The notes beneath the pieces are model-generated. The model was given only the letters and a program-made list of their open reading frames with translations, ran no database searches and had not been told where the DNA came from. The translations under genes and the position numbers were made by a program. From NCBI GenBank assembly GCA_002049455.2, contig KV919208.1, positions 1 through 47,979 of the forward strand: DNA of 47,979 nucleotides, read 5' to 3'. The stretch comes from Porphyra umbilicalis (Eukaryota > Rhodophyta > Bangiophyceae > Bangiales > Bangiaceae). Positions 9,889-19,728 of the stretch are shown here, piece by piece (positions within the stretch are counted from its first letter, which is position 1; the number at the start of each line of letters is the position of its first letter).

Positions 9889-9969
9889 TCCGCGTTAGTC
9901 TAGTGGTTCGGAGCACGAAGGATACCTGTCTCTCACACAGGTGGCCCAGGTTCAAATCCCGGACTCGGA
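9889..9969 (+). tRNA. tRNA-Glu(CTC) with 10-nt D-loop insert, no anticodon intron; possibly degenerate
   Basis: The acceptor strands TCCGCGT/ACTCGGA pair except at one position. The D-arm is GTCT...GGAT, the anticodon arm CCTGT-CTCTCAC-ACAGG with anticodon CTC at 9932-9934, and the T-arm CCAGG-TTCAAAT-CCCGG has one mismatch. Both internal promoter boxes are recognisable (TAGTCTAGTGG and GGTTCAAATCC), and TTTT follows at 9975-9978. The D-loop carries ten extra bases (9909-9918, CGGAGCACGA) between GGTT and AGGAT. CCA is not encoded. Stem mismatches make it less sure than the copy at 15931. It could be a tRNA pseudogene or tRNA-derived element. Confidence 0.7.
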
Positions 9970-10653
9970 AATCATTTTGTTATCGGCCCGGCGGTTCTGG
10001 CCGCATGCCATCCATCAGGCTTTTGGATGCACTCCTCGAGAACCACGGAGCCACGTGCGAGTAAGTATTTTTATAGAAGTTGTATGCTGTAGAGCTTCCA
10101 TTGTCCTCCCCCTTACGCTGTACTCCTGTACATGGCACCGCAGACTTCTGCCCCTCCCCTCTCCGCGCTCGCTACCCACGTGTATTACAAGTATTCCCCG
10201 CCACAGAGCGGGAAAGGAAGCGAAGCAATCAAATGACAACCCCCCCCCCCATCCTTCCATGATTGCCGTCCAGTCCGTCGAAGGTTGAGAGAAGCGGCCC
10301 GTGGTCGCCCCCTTGGCGGTGGCATGCTCCAAGCGATGGCAGTAGCAGATGTCGGCCGGAAATACGCGGCGGCCGACGACCTGGATGTCACATGCGTGCC
10401 AAGCGGTAGTTGTCGAGGCTGCCAGAGCTCGGTCGGGTGGGAAGTAATACAGAGAATCCCTATTGCTGAAGTGATGTTCCCCTACCTGTTTGGACCGGCC
10501 GCTCCGTTTTTCTGTGCGGGCGCTTCCAGTCGGAAAAGTGAGTGGAGAACATATCAAAAAGCAGAGCCGCCGCACCTTCTGTGCTTAATTCAACTACAAA
10601 AACCCTCGATACCCCTACACATACGGAGCTCAAGCCCTCCCGGACAGCACCCA
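9970..10653. other. Intergenic DNA between tRNA-Glu and the 3' end of the LPMO-like gene
   Basis: The base composition is mixed. No conserved coding sequence was found; short open frames on both strands lack motifs. The part next to 10653 should be the 3' UTR of the minus-strand gene. Confidence 0.5.
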
Positions 10654-12378
10654 CTAGGCCGACCGCAGGCGCCACGACCGGGACACGACCTTCCCCGACC
10701 TGCCGCGCACCACCACCTGCAGCGTAAATGTGCCGCGGGGTGCCCCCCTCCAGGCGGTGAGCGGCCCCCCACTTGCGTTCGCCCAGCCCAGTGTGTACGG
10801 GTAGTGCCTCTCCGTCACCACTGTCCGCCCATTGACCTTGAACTCCACGCGGTCGACGTTGCCCGCCGCGGACGCGACGAGCACCATCCCTCCACGGGGC
10901 AGGGTGGCGGTCGACTGAGACGGCGGGAACACCCGCGCCGGGGAGCGCGTGGCGACGCTGAGGGCGACGAGGTCACCGAGCGTGATGGGGCCGCTCTGCC
11001 GCGGCGCCGCCCCGAGGCCATAGATGCCGCCACCGCCGCCGCCGACCGCGGGCGGCGCGTCGGACGTCGGGGGCGCAGGGGTGGCGGGGGTGTCGTCGTC
11101 ATTTGGTGGCGGCATCGTCTCGGGCCTAGTCGGGGGTGCGTCCCCTCTGCCACCCCAGAAAGAAGTGGGGATGGGCGCCGGCTGGCGGCCGCCTTCAAAT
11201 CCGGCCGGCTGTGGTTGAGCAATGGGGAGGGAAAAAAGATGGTAGAAAACAAGAGCGGAGGGGGGCACAACAGTGGATAGCAAGGAGTGACAGGCGCGGA
11301 GTTAGTGTCATGCGTCACGCGCGGGTGGGGAACGGGGTGTGTGGGGACTGCCGAGGTGCGCCCGCATCGGCAGCAGAGCGCTGCGATGCGGACGTAACGA
11401 CAATCCGGCGAATAGCCCCAAGACAGGCCAAACCACGGTCTGGCCATGGAGCTCGCGCCCGTGAACGTACCACCATCATCCTTATCTGGCGACCCTGCCT
11501 CTTCCCAACGTCATTGACGTGGGAGAGGCACTGCCTTGAGACATCCCCCGACCTGGGGCTGCTGCCGCCCGACCGGAACACCGGCTGGTGAGAGGAGGTG
11601 AGGGGCGAGCCGCCGCGGATGCGCACCCGTGCGCAGTCGTGGAAGTCGGAGTAGCCTGTGGGGTGGGTAAGCAGAGGAGGTGACACGGAGACATCGAGGG
11701 GAAGAAGGCACGCGGTTAGTCATCGCATACCACAGTCGAATAGCAATGCAGACAAGCTGCCGGTGGTGTGGCACGCACCCAATCGGTCTCGCAGAAACCT
11801 CCCATGGTTTCCAACACCTATCCCTCCTCCTGCGCAACAGTAAGTCCAGAATAGACCAACGTACGGACACTGGGCCTGTTGTGGCCGCCAATCCACGTCC
11901 AGCCGAGCATGTACTCGCCATCTGGTGCCGATTTGGGCACCTCCACGGTACCGCGGTGCGCCTGCCCCTTGTTGTCAAAGGTGCAGTGCTGCTTCCTCTC
12001 TGCGCCCGAACACCGATAGGTGCCAGTTTCGTAGCAGCCCCACTCAAAGGTGCCCTTTTTGTGAGCGTCCCAGCTGCTGGCCTTGTCCAAGGGAACGAGC
12101 GTCCAGCGCACAAAGCCGTCGAGGTGGTTGTTGCGGTACCACCGAGTTGGCAGGCGTGCACCACGGCTGGTAGTCGTCACTGGGGCGCGGGACTTCTTGT
12201 TGTGCGTCGGGCAGGGGCTTGGGCAGTTGCCCGTGATCCTGTCGTTGTCGACTTTGCAGCTCTTCATGCTGGAAATGGGCGCCGGCCCTGTCATGGAGCT
12301 GTGGGCCGACGCGCTGGCGGCAACCGCAGCTGCCACAGCCATCAATGCGAGACCGGTCCGCACCGTACGGCGTGACAT
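10654..12378 (-). CDS. Secreted LPMO-like (chitin-binding type-4 fold) protein with C-terminal Ig-like domain
   Basis: The protein is 417 residues in three exons: 12378-11865, 11655-11471 and 11208-10654. The signal peptide should be cut after ASASA, exposing His26; a free N-terminal His is the copper ligand of lytic polysaccharide monooxygenases. The second His is probably H85 in YRNNHLDGFVRWTLVPL. GEYMLGWTWIGG and YSDFHDCARVRIRG complete the domain, with F176 a candidate axial residue. A Pro/Gly-rich linker leads to a bacterial Ig-like domain (VDRVEFKVNGRTVVTE...PRGTFTLQVVVRG). Intron 1 (11656-11864) is phase 1 and intron 2 (11209-11470) phase 0, both with GTACGT donors. For intron 2 an in-phase GTGTTC donor nearer SSHQP is an alternative that would remove about 37 residues. 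The start is in a CACCATG context, with an in-frame ATG 15 bases upstream. The substrate and AA family cannot be told from the sequence. It probably acts on the alga's own wall or on foreign polysaccharide. Confidence 0.75.
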
Positions 12379-12563
12379 GGTGCCGCAGGGCATCAACCGG
12401 AGTCGTAGGTGGTGGGGTTGCAGAAATCGCGAAGGAGCAGTCGTCGAGCAGCGGCGGGGCGTCGTTGGCGACAGAGATGAGATGGTGGAGTAGCAAGTGT
12501 GGTGCCGCAGTGGTCGACCGTGGGGGAGCACCAAAGCTCACCACGCCACCCGACACAACCGAT

Positions 12564-12569
12564 CTTTAT
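12564..12569 (-). promoter_or_regulatory. TATA-like element of the LPMO-like gene
   Basis: The minus strand reads TACATAAAGATCGG about 190 bases upstream of the ATG at 12378. It resembles the TATAAAGTCGG of the secreted protein at 7668 in both sequence and distance. Confidence 0.4.
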
Positions 12570-13083
12570 GTACACCTGCCGCAGCGAGAAGCACTCGGCT
12601 TGCAGCCGCTGCGTTGCACACAGCCCCCAAGGGTCTGGGGTGGGAGCTGAGAGGGACCCCTGGCCGGCTGTGCGCGACGTAGCGGGCACCAGCTGCCCCG
12701 CAGTGACCGTTTACCAAGGCGGAGGCGCACCGCCGGCCTCGGAAAGCTGAACGGGAAACACTGTTCTGGTCTGGTGCCTCAGCAACGAGATGGTGTCATC
12801 AGACCACGGCCCACACGAGCGCCGCACGTCCGCAACGTAGCGCGGTTGCGGGAGCCATTCCCACGGCAGATCATCCGCGGCCTCTGCAACGTACCTGGCG
12901 CGGCATCGTCCGACCGGCAGCGGATTGGCCACGCAGATGCCCCGATCCAGCATCCGCCCCAAATCATTCGATTTGAAACCAGACACTGTGCCGCGTCAAC
13001 TGTCGCCAGTGTCTGCAGCCAGCGGCGGACCGCGTGGGACGAAGTTGCGAACTGCCTCGGGAGCCGTTCGTGTTGGGGCCCGC
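12570..13083. other. Intergenic DNA without a recognised gene
   Basis: This mixed-composition sequence lies upstream of the LPMO-like promoter. Short minus frames have no motif. Confidence 0.5.
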
Positions 13084-13890
13084 TGACACTAAGGTTGGCA
13101 TGTCGGTAAATTTGGTCGGTAAACGAAATCGGTAAGGGTCGGTATCCCAATTGATAATCGGTATCGACCATTCGCTCAGCGGTCGGTACATATCGGTATG
13201 GTACTTATGTGAGTATTTAAGCCTGATAGAACTCGACCAATGCCACACAACGAGCCAGGCACTTGACAGACTAGAATTAGTCACCGACCAGACAGACCAG
13301 CAAACCAGCGGCGATAAATACGATATTGAGCGCACAAGGCAGCCGTGTCTGGCATACAGACCCTCCCGCGCCAGTCCAGCTGGCCCGCTCTGCCCGACCA
13401 AGCGCGTCCACAGCCATCTCATGACGTCCTTGGGTATCTCCAAAAGATAGTGTGGCGGTTGAGCAACTTCCACGCCACCAAATTTCCTTTGCGTCGTATT
13501 GTTGGCAGCAGAGTGGGCGAGCAGTTTGCTATCGATATGTGTGCATTGATGCATGAGGAAAAAAGAGCGTGGCTTGGCATGCAGGAGAATCATTGACGGT
13601 GGAGCGAAGGGATGGGTCTAAGCTAACCCAGGTCAGGTACGGTCGAGGTCGTGGCGCTGGTTGGGTGGAGTGCGGAGGCGAGCAGTTGGTACGGGCGGGT
13701 CATGTTGTGGCCGTTGCAGCCTGTGAGAGAGAGAGCGAACGCGAGTGGTGCTGCAACTACACATCTCAAAAATCGAGTTATTACGACACTTAAAATACCG
13801 GGATATCGGTATGAAATTGGTAAGTTGGTATACCGATCGGGAAACGGTATCCAGAATCGCAACGTTCGGTAAATGCCAACCTTACTGTCA
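13084..13890. mobile_element. 807-bp non-autonomous DNA transposon with 18-bp terminal inverted repeats
   Basis: The left end TGACACTAAGGTTGGCAT (13084-13101) is matched in inverse by 13873-13890 with one mismatch. The ends are loaded with CGGTA motifs, seven in the first about 125 bases and at least five in either orientation in the last about 90, like the subterminal transposase-binding repeats of hAT-type elements. The interior is clearly lower in GC than its surroundings and has no transposase. A target-site duplication could not be defined with confidence, so the exact ends may be off by a few bases. Confidence 0.7.
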
Positions 13891-15930
13891 CCCATCGAAC
13901 GATCTGACGTAGCGGGTCAGTGTGGGTGCCACCCACCGAGCCCCGCCCGTGACGGGCCTGCGACCGCGCACCGCACTCCGCGGTGCCGCACCCCCCCGCA
14001 AATGGATGGCTGCCGGAGCGGGCACGTAGCGCGTGCGACGCCCACGGCGCGCTGCTGACATGCACGGCGGGTGCCGGCAAGAGCCGCGCGGCCGTCCGAG
14101 CCGCGCGGCCGTCCGCGGTCGCCACCCAAGAGACCCAAGATGCGTCGCCGGCTGGGGGCTCCGCGGGGCAGCCTGCAAGCGCTCGCCCGAGCCTGGCAGC
14201 GCAAAATAAGCAACGAGCGGCATTGCCCATGCCGGCCGACCAGCCATCAGGACAGAGGATGATGCTCCATCGCTACCCGCGTCGCTGTGACGAGCGCGCG
14301 GCCTCCCGCCGGTGCTACGTCGCAGGCACGTGTGCGGCCGCGTCGGAGCGTACTGTACCAACGTAGGCGCGCGGCGGTCGAGACACCTGTGCACGTCAGA
14401 GGGCGTGTTACGTACGCGCAACACCCGCAGACACCGGCGCCATGGCGACCATGACGGCATCGATCCGCCGTCGCGCGGCACCGCCGATGCGTCGGCGCAC
14501 GGGGTCCAATGTCCAATGGCGACAGGGAGGGCGAGCCACCTCCCTCCGGCGGCGGCTGCCCCCCCCCCCCCCACCCCCTCCCCCCCGCATCGCCTGACAT
14601 TGCGCAATGTCGTCCGACGCCTCGCCCGTCACCTGCCGCAGCCGCCCGCCTCCGCTACCGCCACGGCTGCTACACGGCGGTCGGATGCGGTGGCCCCCCC
14701 ACGCCCAGCCACCCCGTGTGGTGGTGGGCGGCTGCCACGTTGGCGACGGAGCAGCGCCGCCGCCGCCGGCCGCCCTCTCGGACTTGGCGCCATCGCCGGT
14801 GCACCCGCGGCGGGGCTCGCGCGGTCGCCCCCGTCCCCGCTGCCACCAGCGCCGCTACGCGGGGGCCGGCGGCGACCGCCACCCCACCCCCACCGTCAAT
14901 GCAGGGGACCGTCGTGCCGCCGTCGCTCGCGGCGGCCGCGGCTGCAACTTGCGCGCGCAACGGGGCGGCGAGACGGGTCCTGGGGGGAGAGGGGCCTACG
15001 ACGCCATGGACGCCCGCGCCTCGACTGGCCGGCGTGGCCGCGCCCCCGGCGCAGCACTTGCACGCCACAGGGACGTTGCGGGTGCGTGAGGGGAGGGGGG
15101 GAGGGCGCACGAGAGCAAAACCAAGAGGCATGGCGGTCAAGCAGGTGGCCGCTGCTCGGTGGCCGGCGCGCTCGCCAACGACCGCCGCACGACGCTGCAG
15201 CGGCGCCAGAGTGATACTGGTGACGGCCACGGGGGCGGGCGCCGGTGGCGCCTGCCGGGAGGCCGCACCCGACGCGCGGGCAGCGGCGGCGGCGGCACGA
15301 CCAGCCGCCCCGCGCGCACACCGCCCGCTGACGAGCAGGGCGCGGGTGGGGGCACCAAGACGAACCATGTGCGTCGGCGACGCGGCGCAAGGCAGCCAGC
15401 CGCCCACAGCCGTGTCGACGCGCCCGCCGTCCCCCCGACCCGCGCCTCGAGCCGCCGCGGGGCGGGCGGGTCGCCACACGCCGGCGGCCGGCCCACGGGG
15501 GGCGGCGCGCGGCGCATCCGCTCCAGCCCCCCCCTCGGCATCCCGTGCCGAGCACGCGTGGCGCACGCTCCCCCCCCCCCACGCGCGTCGCCACCAGGGA
15601 CGGGTCGACCGCTCACCCCCCGGTCCGCCGCGTGTCGGCGCCGCCACCACCGTGACGCCGCCGACGCAGAGGCCACACGGGCGCGGGGGGGGCGGGGGGG
15701 GGGGACGAGGCTCCCCCCCGCCCCCGGCGGACCCGCCCCCCACCGCCCGCGGTGGCCGCCGCCGCGGGGGGCGACCGCCGCGGCCGCCGACGCGCGGCGG
15801 GGCCGGGCGGCAGGATACGCAGCGTGCCGCACAGTGATCGCAATGGTCGAGTGGAAAAACGTATCTGCAGCAGGCTCGTCAGATCTGAGTTGAAAAATCA
15901 CCATCTTCTTCGTTCATCCACAGCAAGTAA
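13891..15930. other. GC-rich DNA with long but unsupported open frames on both strands
   Basis: Overlapping plus and minus frames of 300-440 codons cover 14300-15840. Their translations are Ala/Arg/Pro/Gly-rich and none carries a motif, a signal peptide in good context or matching splice sites. A minus-strand ATG at 15368 starts a peptide (MVRLGAPTRALLVSGR) that could be an organelle presequence, but no conserved domain follows. I do not call a gene. Confidence 0.4.
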
Positions 15931-16025
15931 TCCGCGTTAGTCTAGTGGTTCGCAGCATCCAGGATACCTGTCTCTCAACTCAGGAGCAGTTCACAGGTGG
16001 CCCGGGTTCAATTCCCGGACGCGGA
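15931..16025 (+). tRNA. tRNA-Glu(CTC) with 10-nt D-loop insert and 14-nt anticodon-loop intron
   Basis: The acceptor stem TCCGCGT/ACGCGGA pairs at all seven positions and the T-arm CCGGG-TTCAATT-CCCGG is perfect. The anticodon stem CCTGT/ACAGG encloses CTCTCA, a 14-nt insert (15978-15991) and a final C. Removing the insert at the standard 37/38 position gives the loop CTCTCAC with anticodon CTC (15974-15976). The D-loop has ten extra bases (15951-15960, CGCAGCATCC) at exactly the place where the copy at 9889 has ten. A-box, B-box and a TTTT terminator (16032-16035) are present. CCA is not encoded. Confidence 0.85.
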
Positions 16026-16122
16026 ATGATCTTTTGCGCTACACAGAAACGTGCGCCACTGAAATCCAAACGTGCTTTTCAATTTGGCATGATCAGAGCT
16101 TTTTCGCCTCTGTGGCCTAGTA

Positions 16123-16253
16123 CAGTGCGTTCTCGTTATAAGAGACAGCTGATTCGGCTCAATATGAAGAAAATGTGGCCCACACGGACTGGAATGGAAG
16201 ACTTGCGACCCATATTCTTTTGTAAACGATTCTCTTATAACGAGAACGCACTG
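16123..16253. mobile_element. 131-bp MITE with 23-bp perfect terminal inverted repeats and TA target duplication
   Basis: The left end CAGTGCGTTCTCGTTATAAG... (16123-16145) is matched perfectly in inverse by 16231-16253. TA lies directly outside both ends (16121-16122 and 16254-16255). The TA target and the CAGT...CTCGTTATAA ends are typical of pogo/Tigger-like Tc1-mariner elements. The interior is about 85 bases and non-coding. Confidence 0.9.
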
Positions 16254-16255
16254 TA

Positions 16256-17150
16256 CTTGTTCTTTTTATTTATTCCAGGCACGTACGTGCAATACCCTGG
16301 CGCGCTCGGCGACGCATAGACACCGGGTACGCCGGCCGGCTCCATGGCCGCGAGCACGCACGGGGGCACGTACAGCCACGTTGCCGTGGCGGGGGAGGCG
16401 TGGGGCGAGGAAAGGGGTGCCGCCGCCGCCGCCGCAGTTGCGGCGGCCCGCCGGCGTGGTGCAACGCCTACGGGCGGGGCCGTCACCCCGCCGCGCAGCG
16501 CACCCGCGCGCGGCCGACACGGCGCACGGGCGGGCGGATGGGATCGATCACAGCGCGACCGGGCGCTTCTAACCGCACCGGTAGATGGCGTCAGCAACCG
16601 CCGACGCGCCGCCGCCACAGAAGCCGGCGCGCAGGCACGGTCATCCGCGGGTCATCGTGGGCGCTTCGAACCCCAGAAGTCGGTTGCCGCGCGCAACTCG
16701 AGGCGGTGGGGGGGGGCAGGGGGGCAGGCGCCGTCCGGGCCCTGTGACCCCTGTGGCAGGACAGCCCTTTTGAGCCACGTAACTATATTCGCTTTTAGCG
16801 TCATCGCGACCCTTCCAACGCTGACACGCCCTCAGATCCCTGAGGACACGAATGCAGACTGCCACCTCTGAAACGGAGAGCAAGTCCCATGATCCAAGTA
16901 TATGTGTGCATCACTACACTTTGAGAGCACCCTGTCCTAAAGGCCAGGGAAATATCGGCAACCCCGAGTACTGCGCTTGGGACCTGTTTCCCGCGCTTGT
17001 CGGCGAGGAGGCTTGCGGCTGCTGGCTATCCCGCTTCCCCGCCCGCACGGCGTGTGCGTAGCCAACCTGCCTGCTCCCTGGCGCCACCGTGGTCATCACC
17101 CTCTCCTCTGCACCCCCGACCTCCCCCCCCCCCCTCGCCTGGCCCTCACC
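16256..17150. other. Intergenic DNA upstream of WDR5
   Basis: A minus-strand frame at 16235-16618 ends next to an AATAAATAAA sequence and contains TWLYVPPCVLAAMEPAG; it may be part of a small gene but lacks any family signature. The last about 100 bases before 17151 are a C-rich leader typical of genes in this window. Confidence 0.45.
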
Positions 17151-18548
17151 ATGGTGCGTCCGCAGCCCGATGACGCTGCCGCCGCGATGGACACGGGCGA
17201 CCCGCCCCCCGACGACGCCCGCACCGACGGCCCCTACCGGTGCACACTGAAGCTCCCCGGCCACGCGCGCGCCATCTCGGCGGTGCGCTTCTCCCCCGAC
17301 GGCACGCTGTTGGCGTCGGCGTCGGCCGACGCGACGGTCCGCCTGCACGACACCCGCACGGGCTCCCTGTACGCCGTGTTGCGGGGCCACATGCAGGGCG
17401 TCTCGGACGTGGCGTGGTCGTCTGACAGCGCGATGGTGGCGACCGCGTCCGACGACATGACGGTCATGTTGTGGGATGTAGCCACGGCCACCCTCCTCCG
17501 CATCTTGCGGGGGCACTCCAACTATGTGTTTTGTGTGGCGTTCAACGGCGCCTCCAACCTACTCCTGTCTGGCTCGTTTGACGAGACCATCCGCGTGTGG
17601 GACGCCCGCACCGGCGCGTGCATCAAGACGCTGCCGGCGCACTCGGACCCCGTTTCGTCGGTGAGCTTCTCCAAAGACGGCACCCTCATCGTGTCGTCCT
17701 CCTACGACGGGCTCGTGCGCTTGTGGGACGCCGACAGCGGGCAGTGCCTCAAGACGCTCGTCGGCGCCGACAACCCGCCGGTCGGCAGCGTCGTCTTTTC
17801 GCCCAACGGTACGTACGTGCTGGTGGCGACGCTCGACAGCAAGGTGCGGCTTTGGGAGTACGGGACGGCCAAGGTCGTCAAAACGTACGGCGGCGGCTGC
17901 GACGAGCGCTATTGCATGCCCGCCGTCTTTGTGCCCGTGCCGCCCTCGCTGGTCGGCCAAGTGACCACCCCGCACGTCGTCAGTGGGTCGGAGGCGGGCG
18001 CCCCCGTGATTTGGGACGGCCACACCAAGTCGGTGCTGCAGCGGCTGGCCGGCCACAAGTCCCCGGTCGTGGCCGTAACGGCCCACCCGGTGCGGGCGGT
18101 GATTGCGACGGGCGGCATGGCCGACGACCCGACCGTGCGCGTGTGGGTGCACGAAGCCGACGTGGGCGACGACCCGTCCGTCGCCGACATCCCGCGGGTG
18201 CCCCAACCCGACACGTTTGAGCCGGGGGAGGACGGCTTGGGGGGGGAGGGTGGCATCGGCATTGGCATTGGCGGCGGCGGCGTCGGCGCGGCCAACGGGG
18301 GCGCCGGCGTCTTTGGCGGCCCCGCCGACGGCAGCGGCGGGGACGGGGACGGGACGACCGACGGCAGCGGCAGCAGCGGGGATGAGAGCGACGGCCTCAG
18401 TGACGACAGCCTCAGTACGGGCGACACGGGCTTCACGGGCAGTTCGGGCACGGACAGTTCGGGTGGCACGGGCAGCTCGGAGAGTGACCGCGGGAGGGGG
18501 GGGGGGGGGGGGCGCCGGCCGGGCGCTCCACGCTATCGGCGGCGGTGA
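17151..18548 (+). CDS. WDR5: WDR5 homologue, WD40 subunit of COMPASS/MLL histone H3K4 methyltransferase complexes
   Basis: The 465-residue protein is a single exon. About residues 28-340 form a seven-bladed WD40 propeller nearly identical in pattern to animal and plant WDR5: LPGHARAISAVRFSPDG, GVSDVAWSSDS, RGHSNYVFCVAFN, LLSGSFDETIRVWDARTG, LPAHSDPVSSVSF, IVSSSYDGLVRLWD, NPPVGSVVFSPNGTYVLVATLDSKVRLW and LAGHKSPVV. These regions hold the WIN- and WBM-peptide sites of WDR5. After residue 350 there is a lineage-specific tail of about 115 residues rich in Gly, Ser and Asp, acidic and probably disordered. The ATG at 17151 is in an excellent context (CACCATGG) after a C-rich leader. A G-run at 18496-18511 makes the last about 15 residues uncertain. 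It should act in the nucleus. Confidence 0.92.
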   Translation: MVRPQPDDAAAAMDTGDPPPDDARTDGPYRCTLKLPGHARAISAVRFSPDGTLLASASADATVRLHDTRTGSLYAVLRGHMQGVSDVAWSSDSAMVATASDDMTVMLWDVATATLLRILRGHSNYVFCVAFNGASNLLLSGSFDETIRVWDARTGACIKTLPAHSDPVSSVSFSKDGTLIVSSSYDGLVRLWDADSGQCLKTLVGADNPPVGSVVFSPNGTYVLVATLDSKVRLWEYGTAKVVKTYGGGCDERYCMPAVFVPVPPSLVGQVTTPHVVSGSEAGAPVIWDGHTKSVLQRLAGHKSPVVAVTAHPVRAVIATGGMADDPTVRVWVHEADVGDDPSVADIPRVPQPDTFEPGEDGLGGEGGIGIGIGGGGVGAANGGAGVFGGPADGSGGDGDGTTDGSGSSGDESDGLSDDSLSTGDTGFTGSSGTDSSGGTGSSESDRGRGGGGGRRPGAPRYRRR

Positions 18549-19048
18549 CGGCGCGAGTCGACGCGCCGCGCGGACGACGCGCGCGCCCACGCCGGTGCGC
18601 GCCAGTGCGCGCCGCGAGCCGGGGGCCGGCCGGCGCCCAAGGCGGCCGACGTGCGTGCCGCCCCTCGTCCATGGTGGCGGTGCTGTGCCGTGTCCCCTGT
18701 GATGGCATGCGAGGCGCCCATTGCCCGTGGTGGCGATGCTGTGCCGCCACCCCGCGGTGGCAGGCGGGGCGGCGGCTCGGACCCGTGCGTGGCGCCAAGC
18801 CGGTACGGAGCGCGAGCGGTCGGGCTGGCGGGCAGGCGGGCGGCACCACGCCCCGGCTGTTGGATGGCGGCATCGAGTGCTCATTGTTATTGTTTGCCTA
18901 AGGGAGGTGAGAAAAGGCGGAGCGGTCGGGTGGAGACCCGGAGAAAACCAATAAGAGGGAGAAAAGGGTTGAAACGAACGAACACCCAGTGCCTGCGCGC
19001 GGTTGGCCGCGGCGCGTGCCGCAAATGGGAAGACGAGGGGGGCGGGCG
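18549..19048. other. Convergent 3' intergenic region
   Basis: This lies between the ends of WDR5 (plus) and the bZIP-like gene (minus). It contains imperfect GTGGCGATGCTGTGCCG-type repeats (18670-18750) and an A-rich stretch near 18945-18975. No gene was seen. Confidence 0.5.
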
Positions 19049-19691
19049 TCACATGGTATCTGGTGGTGGCGGCGGCGGTGGCGCCTGCGGTCGAGGCGGC
19101 GCCGGTGGCACGAGCGGCTCGTCTGCCGGCGGCTGGACTGTCGGCGGCTGCGCAGGCGGCTGCGGCGGCACCGCCGCCGCCCCTCTCACCGCCGCCCCTC
19201 CCGCCGTCACGCCCGCCGCCGCCCCTCCCGCCGCCCCGGACCCCGCCGCTGCCGACGCCGCGGCAGCGGCGGCCAGCCGCTGCTGCCGCCGCCGCTCATT
19301 GCTCCGCGCCGCCGCCGCGCGGTTGCTCAGCCGCCGCTGGTAGGCCGCCGACGAACGGTCTGCCTGGTCCACGTTGGTCCGTCGCACGCGGCCGGCTTGA
19401 ACGCCGGGCGGGCCTGGTCCGTCGGCGCCGCCGCCGCTGCCACCGGCCGGCGGTGGCAGCGCCACGGGCAGCGGCAGCGGGGCGAGGGGGTACCCGACGC
19501 CCGTGCTCACGGCGGCGGCCGCCGCGGCAGCCACGGCCGCCGCAACGGCGGCCGCGTCGGCCGACCGAGGCTGCGGTTGCAGCGGCAGCAGGCTACCGCC
19601 TGCACGGAGGGCAACGCCCGCCGATACGCCGGGCATGCCGCCGCCGACGGCGGCGGCGAGGCTGCCAGTCGCCCAGCCCGGCGCGGTAGCA

Positions 19692-19728
<37 letters not shown>

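Noticed and set aside
14300..15904. Long frames on both strands that could be a minus-strand presequence protein or a plus-strand gene
   Set aside because: No motif, no matching splice sites, and GC composition alone explains the openness.
9889..16025. The two tRNA-Glu-like sequences as tRNA-derived SINEs
   Set aside because: The copy at 15931 folds without mismatches and has a standard intron and terminator, and neither shows a shared SINE body or tail; the possibility is kept only for the degenerate copy.
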